Shown: piece by piece, positions 10,438 through 19,216 of the stretch
Numbering within the stretch: the first letter of the stretch is position 1
Layout: each line of letters starts with the position of its first letter
NCBI RefSeq assembly: GCF_001006305.1
Contig: NZ_LBHJ01000008.1
Coordinates: forward strand, 186,001-250,000
Direction: 5' to 3'
DNA from: Silvibacterium bohemicum
Lineage (GTDB): Bacteria; Acidobacteriota; Terriglobia; Terriglobales; Acidobacteriaceae
DNA: 64,000 bases
Translations under genes and position numbers: made by a program
The notes under the pieces: generated by a model
Seen by the model: the letters and a program-made list of their open reading frames with translations, nothing else
Told to the model about the DNA's origin: nothing
Database searches by the model: none

Positions 10438-11253
10438 TTACTTCCTGGCCGCAGGCATAGGAGCCGGAGGCGGAGTTACCTGCGCCTCGGGAGGGTTGGG
10501 GATACTGATGCGCGACAGCACGATGACGTCGACCCGGCGGTTCTGGCCGCGCCCCTCCGCTGTAGCGTTCGAAGCTACGGGGTGAAACTCCGCATATCCC
10601 GACGCCGAGAGCCGCCCCGGACTGAAGTGGTGCCGCTCGATGAAAATCTTGGCCATGCGCGTGGCCCGCGCCGTCGAGAGCTCCCAGTTGGATTGAAACT
10701 CGCTGGTGTGGATCGGCACATTGTCGGTGTGCCCTTCGATGCGGATGTCATAGGGCACTCGCTCCAGCGACGATGCGATGGTATCGATGCTGCCCAGCGA
10801 GCTGGCATGCGGCGTGGCCGAGCCGCTGTCGTAGAATCCCGCCTCGCGCAGCGAAATCACCAGCCCGTCGTGCCCCAGGTGCATGGCGACCACATGCTGC
10901 GCAATCTGGTTCGAAAGCTTGCCCCGCAGCTCGTGCTGGATGCGCGTGAGATCCTTTTTCACCTCCTGCGAGGCGGCCAGGTCTTCGCCCAGCACAATGT
11001 TGACCGTCGACACCTCGGGATCGGTGGAGCTGGCGATGGGCGTAGAGGGCGAGACGGTCGAGGTCGACGGAAAAAGCCCCAGCACTTTGAAGGCCTGATT
11101 GATCGACTGCGAAACCTGCGCCTGCTTCTTCTTGTCCGCCTGCGAGCTGGCGTAGAGCACCACGAAGAAGGCGAACATCAGCGTGATGAAGTCAGCGTAG
11201 GAGACCAGCCAGCGCTCGTGGTTGATGTGCGGCTTCGGTCTGCGCCGTCTCAT
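10438..11253 (-). CDS. motB: Flagellar motor stator protein MotB
   Basis: 271 residues. One N-terminal membrane helix carries the proton-channel aspartate Asp21 in SYADFITLMFAFF. The C-terminal OmpA-like peptidoglycan-binding domain has IRIEGHTDNVP and GRGQNRRVDV. Together with MotA it converts proton flow into torque. It overlaps motA by four bases (ATGA). A proline- and alanine-rich tail ends the protein. Confidence 0.94.
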   Translation of the reverse strand: MRRRRPKPHINHERWLVSYADFITLMFAFFVVLYASSQADKKKQAQVSQSINQAFKVLGLFPSTSTVSPSTPIASSTDPEVSTVNIVLGEDLAASQEVKKDLTRIQHELRGKLSNQIAQHVVAMHLGHDGLVISLREAGFYDSGSATPHASSLGSIDTIASSLERVPYDIRIEGHTDNVPIHTSEFQSNWELSTARATRMAKIFIERHHFSPGRLSASGYAEFHPVASNATAEGRGQNRRVDVIVLSRISIPNPPEAQVTPPPAPMPAARK

Positions 11254-12041
11254 GCCGCGCCCCGCTTCACCGCGACCGGCCCGCTCGGCTTGGCCTGCGT
11301 GGGAGAAAGATAGCTGCCCAGTTTGATCTCGATCATGTGCGGATTCATCCCTTCGAGGATCGAAATCACCCCTTCGAGCGTCATCTCCTTGAGCGCCATC
11401 TCCCGGCGCAGGCGCAGGCGCAGCTTGCCCGCCGCCGGCAGCAGCAGCACGTTGGCCGCGCCCACCCCGTAAATGGTGGCCACGAAGGCCACCGCGATCC
11501 CCCGCCCCACCTCTTCGATGTGGTCCAGATGCTGCATCACCTGGATCAGCCCCAGCACCGCCCCGATGATGCCGATGGTCGGGGAGAAACCCCCCGCAGC
11601 CTCGAAGACCGCGGGAATTTTCTCCTCCATTTCCGTCTGGTTCTGTAGCTTCAGCTCCATGATCTTGCGCAGCTCCGAAGGCTCGGTGCCGTCCACCGCC
11701 AGCATCAGCGCCTGGTGAAGAAACGGGTCCTGGACGGTCGACAATTCCTGGTCGAGCGAGACGATGCCGCTGCGCCGCGCCTTGTTGGCGAAACTCACCA
11801 GCTCCTGCAGCTCGGTCTCTCCGGTCGGCGCGCGATAAAAGAAGAGTTTGAAGAGGCGCAGAAAGGCAGTGGCCACCGTGCCCAGCGGGAACTGCAGCAT
11901 CACCGCCCCGGTCGTCCCTCCCAGCACGATCATCGCCGCCGTCGGCTGCAGGATCTGTCCCAGGTGGCCGCCTTCGATCACCAGCCCGAAGAGGATGCCG
12001 GCCAGCGCCAGCGCAAGCCCTAGAATGCTACCGGTATCCAT
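11250..12041 (-). CDS. motA: Flagellar motor stator protein MotA
   Basis: 263 residues with four hydrophobic segments, two at each side of a cytoplasmic loop. Typical MotA stretches are GGTTGAVMLQFPLGT, FEAAGGFSPTIGIIGAVLGLIQVM and GVGAANVLLLPAAGKL. It forms the stator ring with MotB. Located between flbD and motB in one leftward unit that starts at a sigma-28 promoter near 12469-12495. Confidence 0.95.
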   Translation of the reverse strand: MDTGSILGLALALAGILFGLVIEGGHLGQILQPTAAMIVLGGTTGAVMLQFPLGTVATAFLRLFKLFFYRAPTGETELQELVSFANKARRSGIVSLDQELSTVQDPFLHQALMLAVDGTEPSELRKIMELKLQNQTEMEEKIPAVFEAAGGFSPTIGIIGAVLGLIQVMQHLDHIEEVGRGIAVAFVATIYGVGAANVLLLPAAGKLRLRLRREMALKEMTLEGVISILEGMNPHMIEIKLGSYLSPTQAKPSGPVAVKRGAA

Positions 12042-12098
12042 AAGCGCTCGCTTTCCGGCACATGGATTCCATCGCGCGCATGGAGTGCGTGCGCATCA

Positions 12099-12446
12099 TC
12101 ATGACGCCTCGTGCCGCTCGCGCTCGGTCAGACGGCTCTCGTCTCCGCTTTCTTCCCAGTTCTCTTTCCGGGCCTCCTGCGCAGCGCTCGCCTGCAGTGC
12201 GGCATTTGCACGCCACATCGAGCTTGAGGCGATCATCAGGCCGCCCGGGCAGGCTCGCGCCGCTTCGCCAATCAGCCGGGCGCGGTAGAGAACCGTGCAC
12301 TCGATAATCTGCTCCCGGCTCTCCCGCACCACCAGCTTTTCGCCGGTAATCAGGGTCAGAGTCGTATCCGGCGACGACTCGATGAATTGGATCAGGTCGC
12401 TGTTCAACGCCATGGGGACGCCGTTCAAACGGGTGAGTTCAATCAA
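12099..12446 (-). CDS. flbD: FlbD-type flagellar protein with extended tail
   Basis: 115 residues. The first 50 match FlbD, a short protein of flagellar operons: IELTRLNGVPMALNSDLIQF then a KLVVRES strand. Chosen start is TTG at 12446, eight bases after GGAGG and a plausible distance below the promoter. An ATG at 12536 would place the start upstream of the promoter. Ordinary FlbD is about 60-80 residues, so the alanine- and glutamate-rich C-terminal half is extra. Confidence 0.85.
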   Translation of the reverse strand: MIELTRLNGVPMALNSDLIQFIESSPDTTLTLITGEKLVVRESREQIIECTVLYRARLIGEAARACPGGLMIASSSMWRANAALQASAAQEARKENWEESGDESRLTERERHEAS

Positions 12447-12468
12447 GCGATTTCCCTCCACGGCCCGT

Positions 12469-12495
12469 TTATCGGCGCGGGAGAGAAAAGGTTGA
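12469..12495 (-). promoter_or_regulatory. Sigma-28 promoter for flbD-motA-motB
   Basis: On the minus strand TCAA, 15 bases, then GCCGATAA. The -10 matches the flagellar sigma-28 consensus exactly and the -35 has three of four bases. Transcription would begin about 15 bases before the TTG start. Confidence 0.75.
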
Positions 12496-12551
12496 TGGAG
12501 GGTCGTCCGAAGGCCGCCGCGCACGCGAAATGCCAAATCCGATGGTGCGAA

Positions 12552-12578
12552 TAAAGGCCCCTGCCCGGCCGCCGATGA
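12552..12578 (+). promoter_or_regulatory. Sigma-28 promoter for flagellin
   Basis: TAAA at 12552-12555, exactly 15 bases, then GCCGATGA at 12571-12578, against the consensus TAAA-N15-GCCGATAA. It sits about 70 bases upstream of the flagellin ATG and diverges from the flbD-motAB promoter. Confidence 0.85.
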
Positions 12579-12594
12579 ACGGGGTGTGTCAAAC

Positions 12595-12615
12595 GGTTCC
12601 CCTCGAGTGGGAACC
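12595..12615 (+). promoter_or_regulatory. Stem-loop in the flagellin leader RNA
   Basis: GGTTCCC pairs with GGGAACC around a CTCGAGT loop. It lies in the untranslated leader, about 17 bases before the GAGGAG ribosome site. It could stabilise the mRNA or mask the site; the role is unknown. Confidence 0.5.
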
Positions 12616-12646
12616 CATCCTTCTCACCGACAGAGGAGCAAATCAA

Positions 12647-13561
12647 ATGGCTTTGGGTGTCCTCAATAACATCTCCGCGTTATACGCGGAAAACAACCTG
12701 AACACGACGCAAGACAGTCTGCAGAATACGCTGACGCAGCTGTCGTCGGGTTCGCGCATCAACTCCGGAGCCGATGATGCCGCCGGCCTTTCGCTCGCGA
12801 ACGGCCTGCAGGCAAACTCCGCTGCCCTCACCCAGTCCTCCACCAACGCCAGCGAAGGCGTGGGGCTGCTGCAGGTCGCCGACGGCGCGCTCTCCCAGGT
12901 CACCAGCCTGCTCAACCGCGCCATCACCCTGGCCACCGAGGCCTCGAACGGCACCCTCAACACCACCCAGGACAGTGCTGCCAATTCCGAATATCAATCC
13001 ATCCTGGACGAGATCAGCAACATTGGCTCGACCGCGACCTACAACGGACAGAGCATCTTCGGCGGCAGCTTCAATATCTACACCGGGGATGCCACCAAGG
13101 GCGGCGGCTTCAGCGATACGCTGACTCTCGGCGCTCTCTCGAGCGCGGCGGTCGGCGACAGCACCGGTTCTGCCGGCCTCACTTACACCTCCGGCGCCGG
13201 CACCGCGACCTCCACGCTGACCTACACCCCGGTGGCTGCCGACAGCGAAGACCTGAGCACCACCAGCCTGACCTCGGCCGCCAACGCCCAGACCGCACTC
13301 AACGACGTCTACACCGCGGTGCAGGATGTGGCGGCGGAACGGGGCTACACTGGCGCCCAGATCAATACCCTGAATGCAGTTAGCGGCGTCGAGAGCACGG
13401 AGCAGGTAAACGTGGTCTCGGCCGTGAACTCCATTACCGCCACCGACTACGGACAGGCCACCTCCAACCTCTCCAAGTACGAAATCCTGGAGCAGACCGG
13501 CATCAGCGCTCTGGCCCAGGCCAACAGCACCGAACAGCTGGTCACCAAGCTGCTGCAGTAG
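12647..13561 (+). CDS. fliC: Flagellin
   Basis: 304 residues. The conserved N-terminal coil is MALGVLNNISALYAENNLN to SSGSRINSGADDAAGLSLANG, and the C-terminal coil is ATSNLSKYEILEQTGISALAQANSTEQLVTKLLQ in two overlapping stretches. The centre, rich in Thr, Ser and Gly, is the surface-exposed part and is short. The ATG follows GAGGAGCAAATCAA. It has its own sigma-28 promoter and a hairpin terminator, so it is probably transcribed alone at high level. No cysteine is present, as usual for flagellins. Confidence 0.96.
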   Translation: MALGVLNNISALYAENNLNTTQDSLQNTLTQLSSGSRINSGADDAAGLSLANGLQANSAALTQSSTNASEGVGLLQVADGALSQVTSLLNRAITLATEASNGTLNTTQDSAANSEYQSILDEISNIGSTATYNGQSIFGGSFNIYTGDATKGGGFSDTLTLGALSSAAVGDSTGSAGLTYTSGAGTATSTLTYTPVAADSEDLSTTSLTSAANAQTALNDVYTAVQDVAAERGYTGAQINTLNAVSGVESTEQVNVVSAVNSITATDYGQATSNLSKYEILEQTGISALAQANSTEQLVTKLLQ

Positions 13562-13584
13562 TTTGTTTTTCCTGCAAAGAAGGA

Positions 13585-13608
13585 GGGAGCCGAAGGCTCC
13601 CCCTTCAA
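13585..13608 (+). terminator. Terminator-like hairpin after flagellin
   Basis: GGGAGCC-GAA-GGCTCCC beginning 24 bases after the fliC stop. The T-tract is weak (CCTTCAAATT). Confidence 0.6.
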
Positions 13609-13702
13609 ATTGCTGGAAAAATCGGCGATTCTTTTTGGGGGATTTCCGGTCGATGAAAACCCTGCGATTTGTTTTGCGGGGGAGTTGGTTTTACGGAGCG
13701 AG

Positions 13703-13722
13703 CGTGAGGCTTCAGCCTCACG
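13703..13722. repeat. Family E hairpin
   Basis: CGTGAGGCTTCAGCCTCACG, a near-perfect palindrome with TTCA at its centre. It lies in the 13562-13894 gap between fliC and fliD, where no gene and no second sigma-28 promoter could be found. Confidence 0.7.
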
Positions 13723-13894
13723 ACGACGCAGAGGAAGTTTTGCAGGCCTGAGCCCAGGGATTGTGCATCTTGTGCCCATTTCATTGGAGACATCTAATCG
13801 CTCTTTCGTTCGTGCGGCGGAGAGCGTGCTACCCCGGAGAGCAGAAAATTCACGCGCCTCAAGCTTCGGCCCGCGTCCGTCGATAGGAACAACT

Positions 13895-15583
13895 ATGAGC
13901 ACCGTAGGCATCTCGTTTGGTTCACCCACTAGCGGTCAGGGATTCGATGTCAGCAGCACGGTCAGCCAGATCGTCGCCAACCTGCAGGCCGTGGAGACTC
14001 CGTGGAACACGCAGCTCAGCGCGCTGCAGTCGCAGGACACGGCATTGAGCTCGATCGGCACGGATCTCAGCTCTCTCGCAAGCGCCCTCAACCCGCTCAC
14101 CGATTTTGCCGGCGTCTTCTCCGAGAAGGAGGGTTCGAGCTCGGATACCTCGGTGCTGGCACTGACCTCGGCCGCATCGGACGCGGCCGCCGGGACCTAC
14201 ACGGTCAAGGTAGACTCTCTGGCCCAGACCTCGTCTTATGCGAGCGGCATCCTCGCAACCAATGACACCCTGGCCACCGGAAGCACCCTGTCGCTATCGG
14301 TAGGCAGCAATTCTCAAACCATCACCATCGATTCCGCGAACGACACGCTCTCCACCCTGGCCGCGGCCATCAATGCCGGCAGTTATGGGGTGACCGCTAA
14401 CGTAATTACGACCTCCACCGGCCAGCAGCTCTCCCTGGTCAGCAACACCTCCGGCGCGGCAGGACAGATCACCGTAGGCGGCAGCCTCATCGACGGGACC
14501 ACCGGGCAGGCCGTCACCTTCACCCAGGGACAGCCCGGGCAGGATGCCTCGCTCACCGTCGATGGCGTCGCGATCGGCAGCGCCTCCAACACCATCACCG
14601 GCGCCATTCCCGGCGTGACCTTTCAACTGGTGAGCGCCGCACCCGGCTCCGCCGTTCAGGTGGAGATCACCAACAACAACAGCGATATCGAATCCGCGCT
14701 CACCAGCTTCGTCTCCTCCTACAACACCGTCATCGGCGATCTCAATACGCAGGAGAGCAACGACGCGTCGGGCAACGCCGAGCCGCTCTATGGCGATCCC
14801 ACCGTCGCGACGCTGCAGCAGGATCTGCAGTCGGCGCTCAACTTCACCCAGGCCGCCAACGCCGTCGGCACCACCTCGTCTATCGAGTCCTCGGACACCC
14901 TTTCGGGAAGCCTCTCGATCTCTGTCGGGAGCGGCGCCGCGACTACCATCGCCGTGCCCGCCAACGGCACGCTGGCCTCGCTGGCCGATGCCATCAACGC
15001 CGCCAATCTCGGCGTGACCGCCAGCGTACAGACGGCAGGGAACTCGGCGACCCTGAGCGTAGTCAACTCGACCGCCGGCTCCTCCGGCGCCATCACCATC
15101 AACTCCGGCAGCCTGACCGACAGCACCACCGGAAGCGCGGTCACCTTCGCGCCCTCGCAATCCAATGCCATCACCAGCCTCACCCAGCTGGGCGTTTCCA
15201 TGAACAACGACGGCACGCTGAGCCTCAATACCGACACCCTGGACTCGGTTCTCGACTCGAACTACCAGGATGTCGTGAACTTTCTCGAGCCCAGCGCGAG
15301 TTTCACCTCCTTTGGCAGCAACCTGACCAACATCCTCAACAATCTTGGCAATAGCACCTCGAGCGGGGTCGTGGTTCTGGCGCTCTCCAGCAACTCGAGC
15401 AGCGAATCGCAGCTCAACACCAACCTCAGCAACGAGAACGCCTATATCAGCTCCCAGCAATCTCAGCTGACGACCGAGTTGAACGAGGCAAACTACACCC
15501 TGCAGGCGATTCCGGAGCAGCTCGACGAGGTGAACGAGCTTTACAGCGCCATTACCGGATTCAACGAGAACTCCAGCAACTAA
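13895..15583 (+). CDS. fliD: Flagellar cap protein (hook-associated protein 2)
   Basis: 562 residues. Caps the growing filament and helps flagellin fold into place. The N-terminal domain is GFDVSSTVSQIVANLQAVETPW and the C-terminal FliD domain ends with a coiled stretch. In between there are two copies of a flagellin-IN-like unit (about residues 130-190 and 330-395; LSLSVGSNSQTITI and LSISVGSGAATTIAV). The ATG follows AGGAACAACT. Serine and threonine content is very high, and cysteine is absent. Confidence 0.92.
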   Translation: MSTVGISFGSPTSGQGFDVSSTVSQIVANLQAVETPWNTQLSALQSQDTALSSIGTDLSSLASALNPLTDFAGVFSEKEGSSSDTSVLALTSAASDAAAGTYTVKVDSLAQTSSYASGILATNDTLATGSTLSLSVGSNSQTITIDSANDTLSTLAAAINAGSYGVTANVITTSTGQQLSLVSNTSGAAGQITVGGSLIDGTTGQAVTFTQGQPGQDASLTVDGVAIGSASNTITGAIPGVTFQLVSAAPGSAVQVEITNNNSDIESALTSFVSSYNTVIGDLNTQESNDASGNAEPLYGDPTVATLQQDLQSALNFTQAANAVGTTSSIESSDTLSGSLSISVGSGAATTIAVPANGTLASLADAINAANLGVTASVQTAGNSATLSVVNSTAGSSGAITINSGSLTDSTTGSAVTFAPSQSNAITSLTQLGVSMNNDGTLSLNTDTLDSVLDSNYQDVVNFLEPSASFTSFGSNLTNILNNLGNSTSSGVVVLALSSNSSSESQLNTNLSNENAYISSQQSQLTTELNEANYTLQAIPEQLDEVNELYSAITGFNENSSN

Positions 15584-15651
15584 CTCGCAAAATTTGAGAG
15601 ACAAGGAATCTGGCGCAACCCCGCCACGCACCGCAGGACAAGCAGAAGATT

Positions 15652-16113
15652 ATGAGCTATCAGCAGCAGACAGTGGCCGGGATGAACGGAGTCGAGCTGA
15701 TCGTGGCTCTCTACGATGGCATGGTGCGCTTTCTCTACCGCGCCATCCAGGCCGTCGAGAACAACGACATTGCCGAGCGCCGCATCGCCATCAAGCGCAC
15801 CCTCGACATCCTCATGCACCTGCAGTCGCGTCTCCGCATGGACATCGGGGGCTCGTCGGCGCGCGCCCTCTCCGAGTTCTACGCCGCCATCTTCGCCCTC
15901 TGCATCGAGGGATCGCGGCTGGCCTCCGCCGACCGTCTGCGCGAGGCCATCGCCTGCATTCGCGATGTCCGCGAGGCCTGGCAGGTGGCGGCACGCGACC
16001 CCGAAGTGATCCGCAAGCTCCAGGAGGAGCAGCTTCGCAACAGCATGCCTAACCTCACGCCAAGCCCCGCCGCCCCCGTCCCCCAAACCTCCTCCACCAA
16101 CTGGTCAGCCTGA
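15652..16113 (+). CDS. fliS: Flagellin export chaperone FliS
   Basis: 153 residues, mostly helical. VELIVALYDGMVRFLYRAI near residues 14-32 is the FliS signature. It binds the flagellin C-terminus in the cytoplasm and prevents early assembly. The proline-rich end after residue 137 is extra. It starts 68 bases after fliD in the same direction, probably co-transcribed. Confidence 0.93.
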   Translation: MSYQQQTVAGMNGVELIVALYDGMVRFLYRAIQAVENNDIAERRIAIKRTLDILMHLQSRLRMDIGGSSARALSEFYAAIFALCIEGSRLASADRLREAIACIRDVREAWQVAARDPEVIRKLQEEQLRNSMPNLTPSPAAPVPQTSSTNWSA

Positions 16114-16141
16114 CCGGCGGATTCTCAAGCAAACGGTGTGC

Positions 16142-16168
16142 CCCATGGTCTCGCTTTTGAGACCTGGG
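16142..16168. repeat. Family A hairpin repeat
   Basis: CCCATGGTCTC pairs with GAGACCTGGG, with one bulged T. Located after fliS. Confidence 0.8.
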
Positions 16169-16290
16169 AGACCACCGGAGCTGCGCCGCAACATCGTTTT
16201 CCCGCCATGAAAACCATCGCGCAGGTTTGCCTCATTCCCCTTGCCAAGCGCACAAAATCGGGCCATGCTTATCTACCAAGCGGAGGCCCT

Positions 16291-17595
16291 ATGCGAGGCT
16301 TCACTTTCCTGCAAGGTTTTCGATCTGGCGGTTTTCGATCCTGCGGTTTCCGATCCGGCCCAGCGTCCTCCACGCTGCTGCGCAGCGCTGTCGCTTTTCT
16401 GCTGGCCGCGCCGTTTTCACTCGCATCCCAGGCTCAGGTCTTCACCGTCACGCCCGAAGGCATCGACGGGAAATATCTCGACTTTCATCCCACCGACATT
16501 CCTCTGCCTGAAGCGCCCCTCACCAACCATAATCGCGAAGACCTGCTGCGCTTTCTGCAGGCCGAGCAGGGCTTTGCCATGCGGCCTCTGCCCATCGGCG
16601 TCCTTACCCTGCACGCCAACGGCGCGATGCAGCCCTCGGGGAGCGACTACGCCAACGCCATCCGCAATCGCGGCCTGTCGGTCAAGGCGGGCGAGCGTGT
16701 GACCGTCACCGATATCCGCATTGAAAAGGACCGCCTGCAGCTCGATTTCAATGGCGGCCCTGAGCATAAGCACAAGTTCCTCCGCCATGTTTCTGTGGGC
16801 ATGGATCCCAACGCCACCACGCCGGTGGTGCACGACGATCCGCAGGCGCCCAGCGGCTCGCGCATCGTGCTCATCTTTCCGCATGCCATGCCCGACGTGA
16901 CCGGATTGCAGGTCGAAGCGCTGGTCAAGCCCATTGTCGATTTCTCCGTGAAGTCGCCGCAGCAGGCCTTCACCGACACGCTCCCGCCGGCGCTGCGCAA
17001 GACCATCCTCGAGCATCACGTCCTGGTCGGCATGAACGAGCAGATGGTGGTCAGCGCCCTGGGCTCTCCGAAGAACAAGGTTCGCGAGAATGACGGCCAG
17101 ACGCCCTTCGAGGAGTGGATCTACGGCGATCCGCCGCAGCCGGTGCAGTTCGTCCGCTTCAACGGCAATCGCGTCATCCGCGTGGAGATCGCCAACGTTG
17201 GCGAATCCCCGGTCATCCGCACCCAGAATGAGATGGGCGATTACTGGAGCACCGCGCCCGGCGACAACACCCGCATCGTCAAGCTCGGCGACCAGAACCC
17301 CGCCGATACCCAGGCTCAGAACGCCCCCCACGCGCCTCCCACACTGCGCAATCCCGGCGAGAAGCTGCCTGGCGACGACGACAAGGACAAGCCGGTGATG
17401 AAGCCGGTGCAGTTCCCGAAGGATTCGCAGGATGGCCAGAAGACAGCAGGCTCCGGACAGAACCCGAATCCGAATCCGGCAACCATCCCGGCCAGCAGCT
17501 CGGCGACCCCGCAGCCGGCGTCAGCTCCGGCCCCGACGCCGTCGCTCCATCCCACCATGCCCTCACCCGACGAGCAGCTGCGGCCTACGAGCTAA
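16291..17595 (+). CDS. Secreted protein of unknown function with a SmpA/BamE-like segment
   Basis: 434 residues from an ATG preceded by GGAGG. An unusual GFRSGGFRSCGFRSG run leads into a hydrophobic signal segment ending near QAQVF. The body is not recognised. Residues about 245-295 (LVGMNEQMVVSALGSPKNKV, then FEEWIYGDPPQPVQFVRFNGNRV) look like the small SmpA/BamE outer-membrane fold, which follows the same G-x(n)-V-x(3)-LG-x-P and W-x-Y pattern. The C-terminal 100 residues are disordered, rich in Pro, Gln and Ser. Probably periplasmic. Confidence 0.7.
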   Translation: MRGFTFLQGFRSGGFRSCGFRSGPASSTLLRSAVAFLLAAPFSLASQAQVFTVTPEGIDGKYLDFHPTDIPLPEAPLTNHNREDLLRFLQAEQGFAMRPLPIGVLTLHANGAMQPSGSDYANAIRNRGLSVKAGERVTVTDIRIEKDRLQLDFNGGPEHKHKFLRHVSVGMDPNATTPVVHDDPQAPSGSRIVLIFPHAMPDVTGLQVEALVKPIVDFSVKSPQQAFTDTLPPALRKTILEHHVLVGMNEQMVVSALGSPKNKVRENDGQTPFEEWIYGDPPQPVQFVRFNGNRVIRVEIANVGESPVIRTQNEMGDYWSTAPGDNTRIVKLGDQNPADTQAQNAPHAPPTLRNPGEKLPGDDDKDKPVMKPVQFPKDSQDGQKTAGSGQNPNPNPATIPASSSATPQPASAPAPTPSLHPTMPSPDEQLRPTS

Positions 17596-17628
17596 TGCTG
17601 ACGAGTTATCGCTTCGTCGCGTGAATTC

Positions 17629-17665
17629 GTCATCCCGACCGGAGCGAAGTGGAGGGAGCTACAGT
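17629..17665. repeat. Family C repeat
   Basis: GTCATCCCGACCGGAGCGAAG then TGGAGGGAGCTACAGT. Sits in the 17596-17923 gap; nothing else recognisable was found there apart from a short family A-like GGGTGCCCG near 17702. Confidence 0.75.
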
Positions 17666-17923
17666 TTGCCGGCGCCGCAACCAGCTTTGTCGGAAGAAAT
17701 CGGGTGCCCGTCATCTCTGAGAAGCAAACGCCGAAAAGCAAAGCCGCTTTAAAAGGGGAGCGGCAGACGCGCAGACCGGAAACCGCATGGGGAACGGGGC
17801 TTGGACCGGATGGCGCCTGCATCGCTCGTGGTTCAGCCTAGGACAGGGAAGAGGCCAATACAAGCGACAACGTCGCCTGAAAATCGCGCCGGTCCAAATT
17901 GGGAATCAGCCCTAATCAAGCTC

Positions 17924-18328
17924 TTATTTGGGAGCGATCAGATTTTCCGACCAGCTGATTTTCCCCGCTGCATCGAGTGCGATGGTAAGGCCGCCCTGCT
18001 GGCCTTGATCGAGCGTCGGGCCGGTCGCCGTATGTGTCTTTCCATCGGAGCCGGTGTAGCTGAGCGTCACCGGACCCGAGCCCTGAATCTTGAAGCGATA
18101 GTGATAGACCGTGTGCGCGGCCAGCGACTGCGTCCCGAAGCTGGCGCTGGGATAGTCGACCTCGATCAGCCGTACCGGCGCATCGCTATCGTTGCGAATC
18201 GTCGCCTCAACGAACGCGGATTTGCAAGCAGTGAGGGCAAAGCAAAGCAGCCCACACCCCGTCAAAGACAGAAGCAAAGCGGGAAAGATGCGTTGACGAA
18301 TTGGAAGAGCACAGCCGGCGGCCTTCAT
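17924..18328 (-). CDS. Small putative lipoprotein
   Basis: 134 residues from the ATG at 18328; an upstream ATG at 18391 would precede a basic leader and is less likely. The N-terminus has a positively charged start, a hydrophobic run and LTAC, a lipobox. The mature part is beta-rich (VEATIRNDSDAPVRLIEVDYPSAS), similar in pattern to small immunoglobulin-like extracytoplasmic proteins. No family recognised. It follows the REC-PAS gene, 72 bases downstream in the same direction. Confidence 0.65.
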   Translation of the reverse strand: MKAAGCALPIRQRIFPALLLSLTGCGLLCFALTACKSAFVEATIRNDSDAPVRLIEVDYPSASFGTQSLAAHTVYHYRFKIQGSGPVTLSYTGSDGKTHTATGPTLDQGQQGGLTIALDAAGKISWSENLIAPK

Positions 18329-18400
18329 CTCTCTTGATAATGACAGATTCCGAGCGCCGTCGATGCTGCTCTTAGAAGGCGAAGCTCCCACGGAGCTCCG

Positions 18401-19216
18401 CTACACCACTGACTTGCGCTCCAGGGTCCGCGCCGTCAGCACCACGCCGGTATCGCGGGTGTGCAGGGTAATAGGGAAGGCGAGCACATTCCACACCCAC
18501 TCCTCGCCTCGGCGGGGAAGGTTGAGCAGTCCGCGATAGGTGCGGTCGATATACGTCTCGCGGTCGCGCGCCACGGTGCGCAGAATCTCGCGCCAGTCGG
18601 CGGCCAGCTCCGGCATCTCGACGAACATGTTCCGCCCCGGAAACCAGTCTCGCGGGCGCTCCAGCAGCCGCGCGCAGCTCTCATTCACGTACACCCAATT
18701 GCCCGCCCCGTCCAGGATCTCGAGCACCACATCGTCGCCCATCGCCATGCTGATGCGAGAGTAAAAAAAGTCGCGCGCATCGACCACCACCGGCTTGCCG
18801 CGCAGCTTCGCTTCGAAGGAGCGCAGCGCCGTCACCAGGTCGTCGATGGAACTGTAGCCTTTCAGCAGGTGCATATCCTCGACCCCGCCGAAGCGGCGCT
18901 CGAGCGTCGCGGACAGAATAATGATCGGCACCTCGGGCCGCTGCTGCCGCAACGCCGCCGCGACGTCCGTGCCGAACTGCCCCGCGCCCAGATGATAGTC
19001 GAGCACCGCAATGTCGATCTCCGCCAGCAGCACTATCGCTTCTTCAACGGTGGACGCGGTTTCGGTCAGATAGCCGTGTTTGCGCAGGATGGTCGAACGC
19101 AGCAACAGATTTTCGGGGTGGTCATCCAGCAACAGTACGCGAATGGGTTCGGCAAGAGCCTGTGCAGAGTCCTGCCCAGGTCCCGATTTAACGCCGCTTT
19201 CATTGTCGTTTGGCAT
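18401..19216 (-). CDS. Response regulator with receiver and PAS domains
   Basis: 271 residues. The receiver domain (about 25-140) has Asp31/Asp32, the phosphoryl-accepting Asp73 in AVLDYH, Ser102 and Lys119. A PAS domain follows (about 155-265: VLEILDGAGNWVYVNESCARLLERP). There is no DNA-binding, kinase or cyclase output domain and the protein ends after PAS. Such REC-PAS proteins usually act by protein contact. No histidine kinase is nearby. Confidence 0.85.
   Translation of the reverse strand: MPNDNESGVKSGPGQDSAQALAEPIRVLLLDDHPENLLLRSTILRKHGYLTETASTVEEAIVLLAEIDIAVLDYHLGAGQFGTDVAAALRQQRPEVPIIILSATLERRFGGVEDMHLLKGYSSIDDLVTALRSFEAKLRGKPVVVDARDFFYSRISMAMGDDVVLEILDGAGNWVYVNESCARLLERPRDWFPGRNMFVEMPELAADWREILRTVARDRETYIDRTYRGLLNLPRRGEEWVWNVLAFPITLHTRDTGVVLTARTLERKSVV

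Noticed and set aside
9970-11313. Plus-strand frame of 447 residues
   Set aside because: Antisense to the TPR and motB genes; Arg-rich with no domain.
14270-15160. Direct DNA repeats inside fliD, considered as a recent duplication
   Set aside because: They encode the two flagellin-IN-like domains, which are common in FliD, and are diverged in sequence.
14294-15631. Minus-strand frame of 445 residues
   Set aside because: Antisense of fliD, Gly/Arg-rich, no start site and no motif.
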